From Hyphomicrobiales bacterium (GTDB taxonomy: Bacteria > Pseudomonadota > Alphaproteobacteria > Rhizobiales > Rhizobiaceae), in NCBI GenBank assembly GCA_900468535.1, contig UBTY01000041.1, positions 1-64,000 of the forward strand: 64,000 bases of DNA, in the 5' to 3' direction. Position 1 is the stretch's first letter. Each line of letters starts with the position of its first letter. The notes under the pieces were generated by a model. It worked only from the letters and a program-made list of their open reading frames with translations. It did no database searches and had not been told where the DNA came from. This document shows, one piece after another, positions 37,543 to 46,503 of the stretch. A program made the translations under genes and the position numbers.

Positions 37543-37565
37543 GACGATAAGATAATGCTATCGTC
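37543..37565. promoter_or_regulatory. Palindrome upstream of katG, possible OxyR/LysR-type site
   Basis: Perfect 7-bp arms (GACGATA / TATCGTC) are separated by 9 bases, with internal ATAA and CTAT elements spaced 7 bases apart as in OxyR sites. It is about 155 bases upstream of the katG start. The match to an OxyR consensus is partial. Confidence 0.35.
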
Positions 37566-37580
37566 GATATGTGCCATAGC

Positions 37581-37610
37581 AAAGAAATGGCGCCGCCATT
37601 CGGCGACGCC
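37581..37610 (-). terminator. Terminator after DUF1328 gene
   Basis: On the minus strand a 9-bp stem with one mismatch (GGCGTCGCC / GGCGGCGCC) and loop GAAT is followed by ATTTCTTT. It lies 30 bases after the DUF1328 stop. Confidence 0.6.
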
Positions 37611-37640
37611 TCTTCTGCCTAGATAGCGTATGCCGTCGCG

Positions 37641-37802
37641 TTAACGCCTCAGAACGCGCATGGCCAACGACACGACAAACAGAACCAGGAAAAGAAAGAA
37701 TAGGATCTGGGCGATTGACGCCGATGCACCTGCGATACCGCCGAAACCGAGCACGCCGGCGATAAGTGCAACAACCAGGAATACGAGCGCGTAGTAAAGC
37801 AT
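37641..37802 (-). CDS. DUF1328 (YtjA-like) small membrane protein
   Basis: This 53-residue protein has two hydrophobic helices: YYALVFLVVALIAGVLGFGG and a C-terminal SIAQILFFLFLVLFVVSLAM, ending in MRVLRR. This matches DUF1328. The start at 37802 has GGAGG six bases upstream; the longer open frame is not real. Function is unknown; members are often stress-induced. Confidence 0.9.
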   Translation of the reverse strand: MLYYALVFLVVALIAGVLGFGGIAGASASIAQILFFLFLVLFVVSLAMRVLRR

Positions 37803-37878
37803 TTCAACCTCCGTCATTCTGACAACAGGAAAACGAGGAGGCAGGCGATTGGTTCCGAGACAGGTGCACGAAGCGTCC

Positions 37879-38403
37879 TTAAGCGGCAGCGACCAAGCGG
37901 CGCGTGAATGCATTATCGCCGTCATAGGGCTTCGGCGGCTCCGCCGCAGCAAGGTAGGCGTTAACAGGCACCGTCAGGGCGAACCAGAGCCCGGCGCCGA
38001 CCACGAAAAGTCCACCGACCTCATCCCCACCGCCGGCCAGCATCGGCATACAAGCGGAGATCATCAGCACGAGCACCCGCACGACCCACTCGGTCTCCCG
38101 CTTTCTGACCGCAAGGGCGGCCATGGCTCGATATTTGCGCGCGTCGTATTCTCCTCTCCCCTGCTTTGTCAGAAGCGTCCATGCGGGAGGAAAGGAGAGC
38201 ATCAAGAGTGCGCCGGCAGCCAACAACCCCGGCGTTCCGGGAAGGAGCCAACAGCTGACACCAAGCAGGAACAGGACAACCACAATGTTCCATATCGGCC
38301 CAAGCGCTTCGGGAGAACGACCGCTTCGCTGATGCCAGACCTGAAGCATCCACGACGCTGCCTGAAGCATCGGCTGATCAACAAAACGATTGATGAATTC
38401 CAT
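37879..38403 (-). CDS. Membrane protein of unknown function
   Basis: About 174 residues with at least four hydrophobic stretches (WNIVVVLFLLGVSCWLL, GLLAAGALLMLSFPPAW, VVRVLVLMISACMPM and GGLFVVGAGLWFALTVPV). I do not recognise the family. The start at 38403 has GAAGGG about eight bases upstream. It lies between the DUF1328 gene and a divergent aldo/keto reductase. Confidence 0.65.
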   Translation of the reverse strand: MEFINRFVDQPMLQAASWMLQVWHQRSGRSPEALGPIWNIVVVLFLLGVSCWLLPGTPGLLAAGALLMLSFPPAWTLLTKQGRGEYDARKYRAMAALAVRKRETEWVVRVLVLMISACMPMLAGGGDEVGGLFVVGAGLWFALTVPVNAYLAAAEPPKPYDGDNAFTRRLVAAA

Positions 38404-38575
38404 AACGTGCCCTTCGCTCGCCCGCGCGGCTACCAAGCAGACAATTCCGGCATGAACGTGGCGCTATCGATTGTTTGGGGAGACAGGATTGCTGCGCGGC
38501 AGCTAAACCGGGCTTGCGTAGTTGTGGCATACTCCTAGATTGACACAATCAGCCGCTGTAGCTGATTTGTTTTGT

Positions 38576-38589
38576 GGAGATTCATCTTG
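38576..38589 (+). promoter_or_regulatory. Ribosome-binding site and TTG start of aldo/keto reductase
   Basis: GGAGA (38576-38580) is six bases upstream of TTG 38587. The alternative TTG at 38572 would add five residues and have no ribosome-binding site. Confidence 0.6.
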
Positions 38590-39576
38590 GAATATCGTCG
38601 TCTTGGAAAGTCTGGCCTCAAGGTCAGTGAGTTTTCGTTTGGCTCGTGGGTCACTTTCGGCAAACAGGTCGATGGTGGGGATGCAGTCGACCTCATGAAA
38701 CTCGCCTACGACAACGGCGTGAACTTCTTCGACAATGCCGAAGGCTATGAAAGCGGCAATTCGGAAATCGTGATGGGCAATGCGCTCAAGACGCTCGGAT
38801 GGAGCCGCGACAGCTTCGTCGTCTCGAGCAAGGTCTTCTGGGGAGGGCAGAAGCCGACGCAGCGCGGGTTGTCACGAAAGCATGTCACCGACGCCGCGCA
38901 CGCTGCCCTGAAGCGGCTTCAGGTCGACTATCTGGATCTTTATTTCTGCCACCGCCCCGACATCGACACCCCGATCGAGGAAACCGTACGGGCGATGCAC
39001 GATCTCGTCACGCAGGGGAAAGTTCTCTACTGGGGAACATCCGAGTGGTCGGCGCAGCAGCTGACGGAAGCCTACGCGGTCGCACGCGACCTGCGTATTA
39101 CGCCGCCGACGATGGAGCAGCCGCAATACAATATCTTCGAACGCCAGAAGGTTGAGGCCGACTATCTGCCTCTTTACGACCTGCTCGGCTTGGGAACGAC
39201 CATCTGGTCGCCGCTTGCATCAGGCGTTCTGACCGGGAAATATAACAGCGGCGTACCCGACGACAGCCGCATGAACCTTCCCGGCTACGAATGGTTGAAG
39301 GAAAAACTGTCGAGTGCGGCTGGCCGTACCCAGCTCGAACATGTCCGTCAGCTCGCCAAGCTCGCGGACGAGATCGGAATTTCGATTACCCATCTTGCCC
39401 TGCTTTGGTGCCTGGCGAACCGGCACGTCTCGACCGTCATCCTGGGCGCATCGCGCAAGAGCCAGCTGGAAGACAATCTGGCAGCACTGTCGAACAAGGA
39501 AAAAGTGACTGCGGACGTACTGGCGCGCGTTGACGCCATTGTCGGAAACAAGCCCGCGGCCGCACAACGCTTCTAA
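38587..39576 (+). CDS. Aldo/keto reductase (voltage-gated K+ channel beta-like family)
   Basis: About 329 residues, starting with a TTG codon. The (alpha/beta)8 fold is shown by EYRRLGKSGLKVSEFSFG, the catalytic FFDNAEGYESGNSE (Asp and Tyr), SSKVFW (Lys) and YLDLYFCHRPD (His). It uses NADPH to reduce carbonyl compounds; YajO/YghZ/Kv-beta relatives act on reactive aldehydes. It stands alone, followed by a terminator. Confidence 0.92.
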   Translation: MEYRRLGKSGLKVSEFSFGSWVTFGKQVDGGDAVDLMKLAYDNGVNFFDNAEGYESGNSEIVMGNALKTLGWSRDSFVVSSKVFWGGQKPTQRGLSRKHVTDAAHAALKRLQVDYLDLYFCHRPDIDTPIEETVRAMHDLVTQGKVLYWGTSEWSAQQLTEAYAVARDLRITPPTMEQPQYNIFERQKVEADYLPLYDLLGLGTTIWSPLASGVLTGKYNSGVPDDSRMNLPGYEWLKEKLSSAAGRTQLEHVRQLAKLADEIGISITHLALLWCLANRHVSTVILGASRKSQLEDNLAALSNKEKVTADVLARVDAIVGNKPAAAQRF

Positions 39577-39616
39577 AAGATTAAGACCTGGCCCGAGCCA
39601 ATCGTATCGATGATCT

Positions 39617-39645
39617 AACCAGCGCAGCGTGCTGCGCTGGTTTCG
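39617..39645 (+). terminator. Terminator after aldo/keto reductase
   Basis: A perfect 11-bp stem (AACCAGCGCAG / CTGCGCTGGTT) with a 4-base loop is followed by TCGT, so the T tract is minimal. It lies between two convergent genes. Confidence 0.6.
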
Positions 39646-39726
39646 TAAGAAGGTATCGGCTAGTGCTCCATCCGATCAGGAGGCGACATCATATGTCTGC
39701 CGCCCCGAGATCGAGCCAGATCGGCG

Positions 39727-41706
39727 TCAAAACTCCTGCCAGCTGTCGGACCCGCGGCCATTTACGGCCTTGGCGACCCGAGCAGTCAGACGATGAACCG
39801 CGGGCGTCTCGGTCTGGCGATCGGAGGTAGCAGCGAGCCGCGCAGCGACCTGCCGCAACTTGAACTGCGATACCAGTCTCGCGAGGTTCTGAGCTTCCGA
39901 CGACAGCTTATGCGTCGCAGCCGAGGTCTCTTCGACCATCGCGGCGTTCTGCTGCGTGACCTGGTCCATCTGGTTCACCGCGGTGTTTACTTCCGCGAGG
40001 CCAGTCGACTGCTCCTGCGATGCTGTGGCGATAGACTGAATGCGCTCGTTGATCTCGACGACATAGTTCTCGATCTCGCCCAGGGCGCTGCCTGTCTGTT
40101 CGACAAGCTGCACACCGGAGCCGACGCTTTCCGCCGACTTGTTGATAAGAGTCTTGATGTCTTTCGCCGCGGTGGCAGAACGTTGCGCGAGCTCCCGTAC
40201 TTCCTGCGCGACGACGGCAAAGCCTTTGCCCGCCTCACCGGCGCGTGCTGCTTCAACGCCAGCGTTCAGGGCGAGCAGGTTCGTCTGGAAAGCGATCTCG
40301 TCAATGACGTTGATGATCTGCGTGATCTCCTGAGAGGCGTGCTGGATTGCTCCCATTGCCTCGATCGCGCTCGCAACGATGCGTGCGGACTCGCCGGCGC
40401 GGTCCCTGGCATCAGAAACCATGCGGCTTGCTTCCTTTGCCCGATCGGTCGAGTTCTTGACCACGGCGGTGATCTCATCGAGCGCGGCGGATGACTCTTC
40501 GAGGGCAGCAGCCTGCTGCTCCGTGCGCTTCGACAGGTTGTCGGAGGACGCCCGCAGTTCCGCGCTGTTGCCGCTCAGCGTGTCGCTTGCGGAACGAATG
40601 TCGGAGATCGTGTCCTGCAGGCGCGAGATCGTGTTGTTCACGTTGCGTTGCAACTGGGCGAAGACACCCTTGAAGTCACCGTGCATAGTCTGCGTGAGAT
40701 CGCCGTCGGCAAGCAGACTTACCACCCGGTTCGTTTCGCCGACCCCGATCTCGACCGAGGAGACGAGCGCATTGACGTTGCGCGCAAAGGCATCGAGGTT
40801 CTCGTCGTCGTAGGTCTTGTCGATACGGCGCGAGAAATCACCGTCAGCAGCCGACGAGACGACGGTCGCGAGGCCAGCCTGGAGGCTGTCGCTCTTCTGG
40901 CGCATCGCGCTTTCCTGCGCGTTCATGCGCTGAACTTCGATGCCATTGCGCTTGAACACCTCGACCGCTGCGGCCATATCGCCGATCTCGTCGGGGCGGC
41001 CGACATACGGCACGTCGGTAGAGTAATCCCCGTCCGCAAGCGACTTCATCGTTGCCGTAACCCGACCGATCGGCCGGCTGACCTGATGCGTCGCGATATA
41101 GAACGCGAGGCCGACACCGCCGAGGATACCAACAAGGGTAGCAACGAGCGTGGCGATCATGACGTTGTGCTGGAAGGCACGAAGGTCCTCGGTTACCTCC
41201 TGAAGGCGAGCCTCGTCTGCAGCGACGATGTCATCGATTTCCTTCTGGAACGACTTCCGGTTGGCACGGTTCTCGTCGGTGTTGCCCTGCTTGTTTGCGG
41301 CAGCAGGACCTTCAGCGACGGCTAGCCGCGCGGTTTCGGTGCGGAGTGTCGTAAACGCCTGCGCAGCCTGTTCAAGCTGGCCAAACTCCGTCTTCTCCCA
41401 ATCGGGAACGGCGGGCTTCCAGGCGGCAATAAGCTCGTTCATCTGGGCGAGTGACTTTGATGCGCCATCCGCATAGGTCTGTGCAGCCTTGGCGGATTCG
41501 GCGGCATAGGCGCCCCGGAGGTCCATGACGACGGCCGTTACCAGCCGATTCAGCTTTTCGCCCATCTTGCTTCGCATGGAAATGTTTTCAAGCGCGCCGA
41601 CGCGGTCGTCGTAGACGTTGATTGTATAGATGCCGATCGAGCCGATCAGCAGAGCGACGAGCGCCATGACGGCCACGATCGCGTAGATCTTGCCACGGAT
41701 TCTCAT
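39727..41706 (-). CDS. Methyl-accepting chemotaxis protein with repeated HAMP domains
   Basis: About 659 residues. TM1 (IYAIVAVMALVALLIGSIGIYTI) is followed by a periplasmic four-helix domain of about 140 residues, then TM2 (MIATLVATLVGILGGVGLAFYI). A canonical HAMP domain follows and at least one, probably two, further HAMP-like units (AADGDFSRRI and LADGDLTQTMHGDF). The signalling domain has the hairpin tip EIAFQTNLLALNAGVEAARAGEAGKGFAVVAQEVRELAQRS. The last residues, SWQEF, match the xWxxF CheR-tethering pentapeptide. GGAG seven bases upstream supports ATG 41706. No che genes are nearby. Confidence 0.93.
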   Translation of the reverse strand: MRIRGKIYAIVAVMALVALLIGSIGIYTINVYDDRVGALENISMRSKMGEKLNRLVTAVVMDLRGAYAAESAKAAQTYADGASKSLAQMNELIAAWKPAVPDWEKTEFGQLEQAAQAFTTLRTETARLAVAEGPAAANKQGNTDENRANRKSFQKEIDDIVAADEARLQEVTEDLRAFQHNVMIATLVATLVGILGGVGLAFYIATHQVSRPIGRVTATMKSLADGDYSTDVPYVGRPDEIGDMAAAVEVFKRNGIEVQRMNAQESAMRQKSDSLQAGLATVVSSAADGDFSRRIDKTYDDENLDAFARNVNALVSSVEIGVGETNRVVSLLADGDLTQTMHGDFKGVFAQLQRNVNNTISRLQDTISDIRSASDTLSGNSAELRASSDNLSKRTEQQAAALEESSAALDEITAVVKNSTDRAKEASRMVSDARDRAGESARIVASAIEAMGAIQHASQEITQIINVIDEIAFQTNLLALNAGVEAARAGEAGKGFAVVAQEVRELAQRSATAAKDIKTLINKSAESVGSGVQLVEQTGSALGEIENYVVEINERIQSIATASQEQSTGLAEVNTAVNQMDQVTQQNAAMVEETSAATHKLSSEAQNLARLVSQFKLRQVAARLAATSDRQTETPAVHRLTARVAKAVNGRGSDSWQEF

Positions 41707-41926
41707 ATGAACTCCAGATATTTGCAGTTGGCGGATTGCAGCCGTTATGGCCAAGGCGGTGATCGTGCGTAACAGCCTAGAGTTTAACGAGACAGAAACC
41801 TGCACCCAGATTTTTTGTGACCCAGATCTGTCAATTAGCGACATCTATACAATGACTTGAACCGGAAGCGCGCGGCATCGCGCCACCGGTCTTGGCCTCT
41901 GTCAGCACAGCGCAAGGCACCTATCG

Positions 41927-42799
41927 CTAGGTGTGAGCCCGGCAATAGGCTTCAAATTCGCGGGCTGGAGCCGTACGGTGTCGTTCCTTGTGCCGAAGCA
42001 ACGTGAAGCGCCGCGGCGGAAGTTCGACGTCGAGTGCTCGCAACTGCCCATTCTCGACGAACGGCGTCACGATCGATTGAGAGAGTGCCGTCACGCAGGT
42101 GCCGCTTCGCACCGCCGATAGTACCGCTTCGTTTGAGGGCAGAACGAGAGAGACGTTAAGCGAAGCCGGATCGTTTCCCATCTCGCGAAGTGCCTGCTCA
42201 AGCACCGCGCGCGTTCCGGACCCGGCTTCCCGCATGATCCAGGATTCGCGCATCAGGTCCTCGGCGCGCACCTCGTGCTGATTGCCGGCACCGGCGACGA
42301 CGACCAGCCGATCGTTGGCAATGACCGAGCTGGACAGTGCCGGTTCATCCAGCGTCCCCTCGATGAAACCGAGCTCTGCGTCACCACCGATTACCGCGGC
42401 GGCGACGGTCGTGGTGTTCCCGATCGTGAGATTGACGCTAATCCCGGGATAGGCCTGCGAAAACCCCAGAAGAAGCGGCGGCAGCCAGTAGTTGGCAATC
42501 GTCTGGCTCGCATGCACATCGAGTTTCCCCGTCTTGAGATTGCCAAGCTCCGCCAGAACGGCCTCGGTTGCCTTAACGCGAGCGATGGTCTCCTTGGCCT
42601 CACGCAGAAGAACCCTTCCCTCCCGCGTGAGCTTGATACCGCGGCCAACACGGTCAAAGAGCACGACGGAATAGAAGCTCTCAAGCGCCTTGATCGAGGC
42701 ACTGACCGCCGATGGCGTTAGTCGCAAGGCGCCTGCGGCTTGGGTGAGATGTTCGCGTTCGGCGACCGCCACGAAGATGATGAGCTGCTCGAAGGTCAT
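41927..42799 (-). CDS. LysR family regulator, YeiE/CysB-like position
   Basis: About 290 residues. The helix-turn-helix is MTFEQLIIFVAVAEREHLTQAAGALRLTPSAVSASIKALE, followed by the effector domain (LDVHASQTIANYWLPPLLL). It is divergent from yeiH, as in many genomes, and presumably controls it. ATG 42799 is chosen as the family start; five additional residues are possible. Confidence 0.92.
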   Translation of the reverse strand: MTFEQLIIFVAVAEREHLTQAAGALRLTPSAVSASIKALESFYSVVLFDRVGRGIKLTREGRVLLREAKETIARVKATEAVLAELGNLKTGKLDVHASQTIANYWLPPLLLGFSQAYPGISVNLTIGNTTTVAAAVIGGDAELGFIEGTLDEPALSSSVIANDRLVVVAGAGNQHEVRAEDLMRESWIMREAGSGTRAVLEQALREMGNDPASLNVSLVLPSNEAVLSAVRSGTCVTALSQSIVTPFVENGQLRALDVELPPRRFTLLRHKERHRTAPAREFEAYCRAHT

Positions 42800-42828
42800 A
42801 TGCACCATTCTCAAAAACAGAACAAAAT

Positions 42829-42845
42829 ATCAATTATTATTCGAT
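42829..42845. promoter_or_regulatory. Weak LysR-type box
   Basis: ATC-N11-GAT, with T-N11-A spacing at its core, lies in the 101-base gap between the LysR gene and yeiH. The inner bases are only partly symmetric. Confidence 0.25.
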
Positions 42846-42900
42846 GGATGAAAATGAATCGGAAGAATAACCTCCAGATACCGCCTGCCTTGGAGGTTTT

Positions 42901-43911
42901 ATGTCGTCAATATCAAAATTTCCGGAGATCATTCCGGGTACACTTGCCGCTATCGGAATAACCGTCCTCTCCCAGTTCGCCGTGCTCGGAGAAAGAGCGG
43001 TGACCGGTTTTGAGTTGTTGGACGGGCTTGTTATTGCGATCATCCTCGGCACGCTCTGCCACACCATGTTCGGATTGCGACCGTCGCTGAAACCAGGCGT
43101 CGCGTTTTCCAGCAAGATCCTGCTGGAGCTTGCCATCGTGCTGCTCGGAGCATCCATCAGCGTGGCGACTGTCGCCGACGCCGGATCTCGGATGATTTTC
43201 GTCGTCGCGGGGACCGTACTGCTGTCGTTGGCGATCAGCTACTGCATATGCAGGCTTCTTGGGCTTCACGACCAGCTTGCCACACTGGTTGCCTGCGGCA
43301 ATTCTATCTGCGGGAATTCGGCCATTGTTGCGGCCGCGCCGGTGATTGGCGCCCGCTCCGATGACATTGCAGCGTCGATTGCGTTTACAGCGGCACTCGG
43401 CATCGTCGTCGTCCTCGGTCTGCCTCCTCTCTTTTCCGCCAGTCATCTCAGCAAATGGCAATACGGCGTTCTGGCCGGCATGACAGTCTACGCGGTCCCG
43501 CAGGTGCTCGCTGCCACTGCCCCGATCGGGGTTGCGAGCGTCCAGATCGCGACGCTGGTGAAACTGATGCGAGTGTTGATGCTGGGACCGGTCGTCCTGC
43601 TTCTCAGGCTGAAGAACGGCAATGATCGGGCGAGCCGCCCTTCGCTGACGCATCTTGTCCCATGGTTCATCGTGGGTTTCTTCGCGATGATGCTCCTGCG
43701 CAGCTTCGATCTGATCCCGGCGACCATCCTGAACCTTGCGAAAGCGGGCTCAAGCTATCTCACGATTGTGTCCATGGCTGCGCTCGGACTGTCGGTAAAC
43801 ATGAGGACCGTCTTTGCATCTGGCGGTCGCGTGCTTCTCGCGGGTATTCTGTCCATGTGCGCGCTCACCTGCCTGAGTCTGGGCGGGCTATGGATCCTGC
43901 ACGCGAACTGA
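42901..43911 (+). CDS. yeiH: YeiH/UPF0324 family putative anion exporter
   Basis: This 336-residue protein has about ten hydrophobic segments and the family motif VACGNSICGNSAIVAAAPVIGA. Family members are annotated as putative sulfate exporters; the transported ion is not firmly shown. GGAGG lies shortly upstream of ATG. It is divergent from the LysR regulator. Confidence 0.9.
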   Translation: MSSISKFPEIIPGTLAAIGITVLSQFAVLGERAVTGFELLDGLVIAIILGTLCHTMFGLRPSLKPGVAFSSKILLELAIVLLGASISVATVADAGSRMIFVVAGTVLLSLAISYCICRLLGLHDQLATLVACGNSICGNSAIVAAAPVIGARSDDIAASIAFTAALGIVVVLGLPPLFSASHLSKWQYGVLAGMTVYAVPQVLAATAPIGVASVQIATLVKLMRVLMLGPVVLLLRLKNGNDRASRPSLTHLVPWFIVGFFAMMLLRSFDLIPATILNLAKAGSSYLTIVSMAALGLSVNMRTVFASGGRVLLAGILSMCALTCLSLGGLWILHAN

Positions 43912-43944
43912 CCGCTGGGCAGGCCGTTCGCTCGCCATCTCCTA

Positions 43945-44370
43945 TCACGACGATGTCCCGACGGACGCATCGGGATGAAACTGCAGAAGACCTCTCGGCG
44001 GTGGAATGTCGTTTCGTCCAGCGTGACGATCCGCAGCATACTGGATCGCTCCGATCAGTTCGAGGTCCGGGACGGGCTTCTGGATGACGCCCAATGCACC
44101 GGGCACCCCGCCTCGCAGCAAACCGGGGTCGCTTGTCATGAACAGCACCGTAACGTCAGCTTCCACCAAGGTTCGCCCAACAATCGGCCCAGTGGGGCCA
44201 TCCTCAAGGTTGACGTCGACAAGGGCCATGTCCACGTCTTTGGCCAACAGCAGCGCCTGATACATATTGCTGGCGATGCCAACGGCATTGTGCCCAAGCT
44301 CCTCGACGGTGTCTTGCAGATTGAGCGCAACCAAAGGTTGATCTTCCACTATTAGTACATTGAAGGACAT
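43945..44370 (-). CDS. Stand-alone response regulator receiver protein
   Basis: This 141-residue single receiver domain has the acidic pair in VLIVEDQPL, the phospho-acceptor Asp in MALVDVNLEDG, the Thr/Ser switch in FMTSD and the Lys in GVIQKPV. There is no output domain and no kinase in the window. GGAG lies seven bases before ATG. It could act as a phosphate sink or control a partner by protein contact. Confidence 0.9.
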   Translation of the reverse strand: MSFNVLIVEDQPLVALNLQDTVEELGHNAVGIASNMYQALLLAKDVDMALVDVNLEDGPTGPIVGRTLVEADVTVLFMTSDPGLLRGGVPGALGVIQKPVPDLELIGAIQYAADRHAGRNDIPPPRGLLQFHPDASVGTSS

Positions 44371-44522
44371 AGGTTTTCTCCGCTGTTTAGGTCTTCTCCG
44401 TTATGTTCCGACTAAGTAGTAACACGCCGAACGCGGCAGCAGTTCCACAAGAAGAAGTTGTTGCCGACCAGAAGCCCTCGCTTGAGACGCAGAAACCCAT
44501 CCCGCGCCCCGGCATCCGGAGC

Positions 44523-44705
44523 TCAGAAGAGCTCGCCACACACGAAAACAGCCGCGGTCATGATCGGAACGGTGACGATGCAGATAGCGCCCCAAAGTGT
44601 CAGCCCTGCGCCAATTCCGAAGAAGGAAAACGCATGCGACAAGGCGTGCCGCCTAATTATCCAAGGCGCCAGAACGCCAAGAATGACGCCGATCGTCCAG
44701 CTCAC
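44523..44705 (-). CDS. Small two-helix membrane protein
   Basis: This 60-residue protein starts with GTG and has AAGGAG five bases upstream. It has two hydrophobic segments (WTIGVILGVLAPWII and GLTLWGAICIVTVPIMTAAVFV). I do not recognise the family. The ribosome-binding site and membrane-like composition argue that it is real despite its size. Confidence 0.6.
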   Translation of the reverse strand: MSWTIGVILGVLAPWIIRRHALSHAFSFFGIGAGLTLWGAICIVTVPIMTAAVFVCGELF

Positions 44706-44973
44706 TTCGGCTCCTTCCGGAATCAGATCACCGAAAGCACAATCGAAGCTTGCTCGAATTGTTCCCCCCTATGTCGGCCCAAGGCCTCCGGTTGCCTACC
44801 CGGCCGATCGCCTCCTCAAATCATGGGATGGGCCACAACCGAGTGGCCGCAACTGATCAAACTGCGTGCCAACCGCTCAAAGCCTCGGATTGGGGTTGGC
44901 GTATGCTCGCCGCCGTTGTAGGGCTTCGTCGCGACGTAATACCTTCAAGCAATCGGGACACGGGACTGACGAA

Positions 44974-46458
44974 ATGAACGAGGAAACCCGCCCGATCACC
45001 AAGGCCGCATCGACACCCGCTCTGTCGGAGTCGGAGAAGAATGTCATCATCGGCGGCGTGCTTCTTTCGATGCTTCTCGCAGCCCTGGACCAGACCATCG
45101 TGGCGCCCGCCATGCCAACGATCGGCAAGGCTCTTGGGCACGCGGACTACCTTCCCTGGGTCGTGACCGGCTACCTGCTGACCGCAACGGCCATGGCTCC
45201 GCTCTACGGCAAGATATCCGACGTCCACGGACGGCGCCCGACCATCTTTGCCGCCATCATCATCTTTCTCGTCGGATCACTGGTCAGTGCGCTTGCGCCG
45301 AATATGCTGGTGCTGATTATCGGCCGTGCGATCCAGGGCCTCGGCGGAGGCGGCCTGTTCGCGCTTTCACAGACTGTTATCGGCGACCTCGTACCTCCGC
45401 GTGAGCGTGCACGATATGCCGCATGGATTTCCGGGACATGGGCGGTGGCAAGCATCGCCGGCCCGCTGCTGGGCGGAACGTTCGCCGAGCATTTTCACTG
45501 GTCGCTGATTTTCTGGATCAACCTTCCGCTTGGGCTGGTGGCGCTCGCGATCATCAGCAATCCGTTGAAGAAGTTGCCGGTCGCAGCACGAAAGCACCGT
45601 ATAGATGTAGCCGGCGCTGCACTTCTGATCGCCGCGACCGCCATACTGCTGCTGGCACTCAATTGGGGTGGCAGCCATTATTCATGGCTTTCCTCGACGA
45701 TTATCGGGCTCCTCGGCGTTTCGGCTGTTCTCTGGGCCATGTTTGGCTTGCGGTTGCGACGCGCGGTTGAGCCACTGATCTCGCTCGAGGTTCTCGGCAA
45801 TCCGGTCGTGCGGTATGGGACATTGTCGATGTTCACCGCGCAGGCCGCCAATGTCGGCCTGTCCGTTTACCTTCCCGTCTACATGCAATCATTCCATGGA
45901 CTTACGGCCGGCGGTTCAGGCGTTGCCATGCTCGGACTGCTCCTCGGCGCGGTGGTCGGGGCAACCGTCAGTGGACGCACGATCCCGCGCGTCAAGCGCT
46001 ACAAGATGATCGCTGTAGCAGGCGCGCTCTTCAGCTTGATTTGCCTCACCGTTCTCGCGTCTCTGGCCGGCCGGTCATCATTGCTTGTGCTTGAGGTCTT
46101 GACCATCGGAGCAGGCTTCGGCACCGGCCTGACATTTCCCGTCGCCACCATTTCCGTCCAGAATGCGGTGGATCAGGCTCATCTTGGCGTTGCGACCGGG
46201 GTGCTGACGTTCCTCCGCTCGCTTGGCGGTGCGCTAGGCGTCGCCGCTCTTGGCGCCATCGCGCTCGGCAACGGCCTGCCACTGGGTGGCGAAAGCCTGC
46301 AGGTGGCGAGCACCGCCGTCGGATCGGCGATGCCCTTCGCCTATATCTTCCTCGCCTGCGCCGCCGCCATGGCGCTGTCACTGCTCGTGCTCTATCTCAT
46401 GCCGGAGAAGCCTTTGCGCGGCCGCAGCGAAAACGACATACCCGCCGCGATCGAGTGA
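44974..46458 (+). CDS. MFS multidrug efflux transporter (DHA2, EmrB/QacA type)
   Basis: About 494 residues with 14 predicted membrane segments. The N-terminal LAALDQTIVAPAMPTIGKAL, motif A region LYGKISDVHGRRP and the motif-C-like GTWAVASIAGPLLGGTFAEHFHWSLIFWINLP identify the DHA2 family. The ribosome-binding site is weak at ATG 44974, chosen by homology. No EmrA-type membrane fusion partner or regulator is adjacent. Confidence 0.92.
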   Translation: MNEETRPITKAASTPALSESEKNVIIGGVLLSMLLAALDQTIVAPAMPTIGKALGHADYLPWVVTGYLLTATAMAPLYGKISDVHGRRPTIFAAIIIFLVGSLVSALAPNMLVLIIGRAIQGLGGGGLFALSQTVIGDLVPPRERARYAAWISGTWAVASIAGPLLGGTFAEHFHWSLIFWINLPLGLVALAIISNPLKKLPVAARKHRIDVAGAALLIAATAILLLALNWGGSHYSWLSSTIIGLLGVSAVLWAMFGLRLRRAVEPLISLEVLGNPVVRYGTLSMFTAQAANVGLSVYLPVYMQSFHGLTAGGSGVAMLGLLLGAVVGATVSGRTIPRVKRYKMIAVAGALFSLICLTVLASLAGRSSLLVLEVLTIGAGFGTGLTFPVATISVQNAVDQAHLGVATGVLTFLRSLGGALGVAALGAIALGNGLPLGGESLQVASTAVGSAMPFAYIFLACAAAMALSLLVLYLMPEKPLRGRSENDIPAAIE

Positions 46459-46503
46459 CCGGACGGACTGCGGGTTGCTTAGAATCCGCCTCGTTCGCGA
46501 GTG

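Noticed and set aside
36083..37555. 490-codon plus-strand frame opposite katG
   Set aside because: Antisense to a full-length katG; composition typical of a complementary-strand shadow.
38547..38567. Hairpin AATCAGC/GCTGATT as a terminator
   Set aside because: Only seven base pairs and positioned before a gene start with no gene upstream on that strand.
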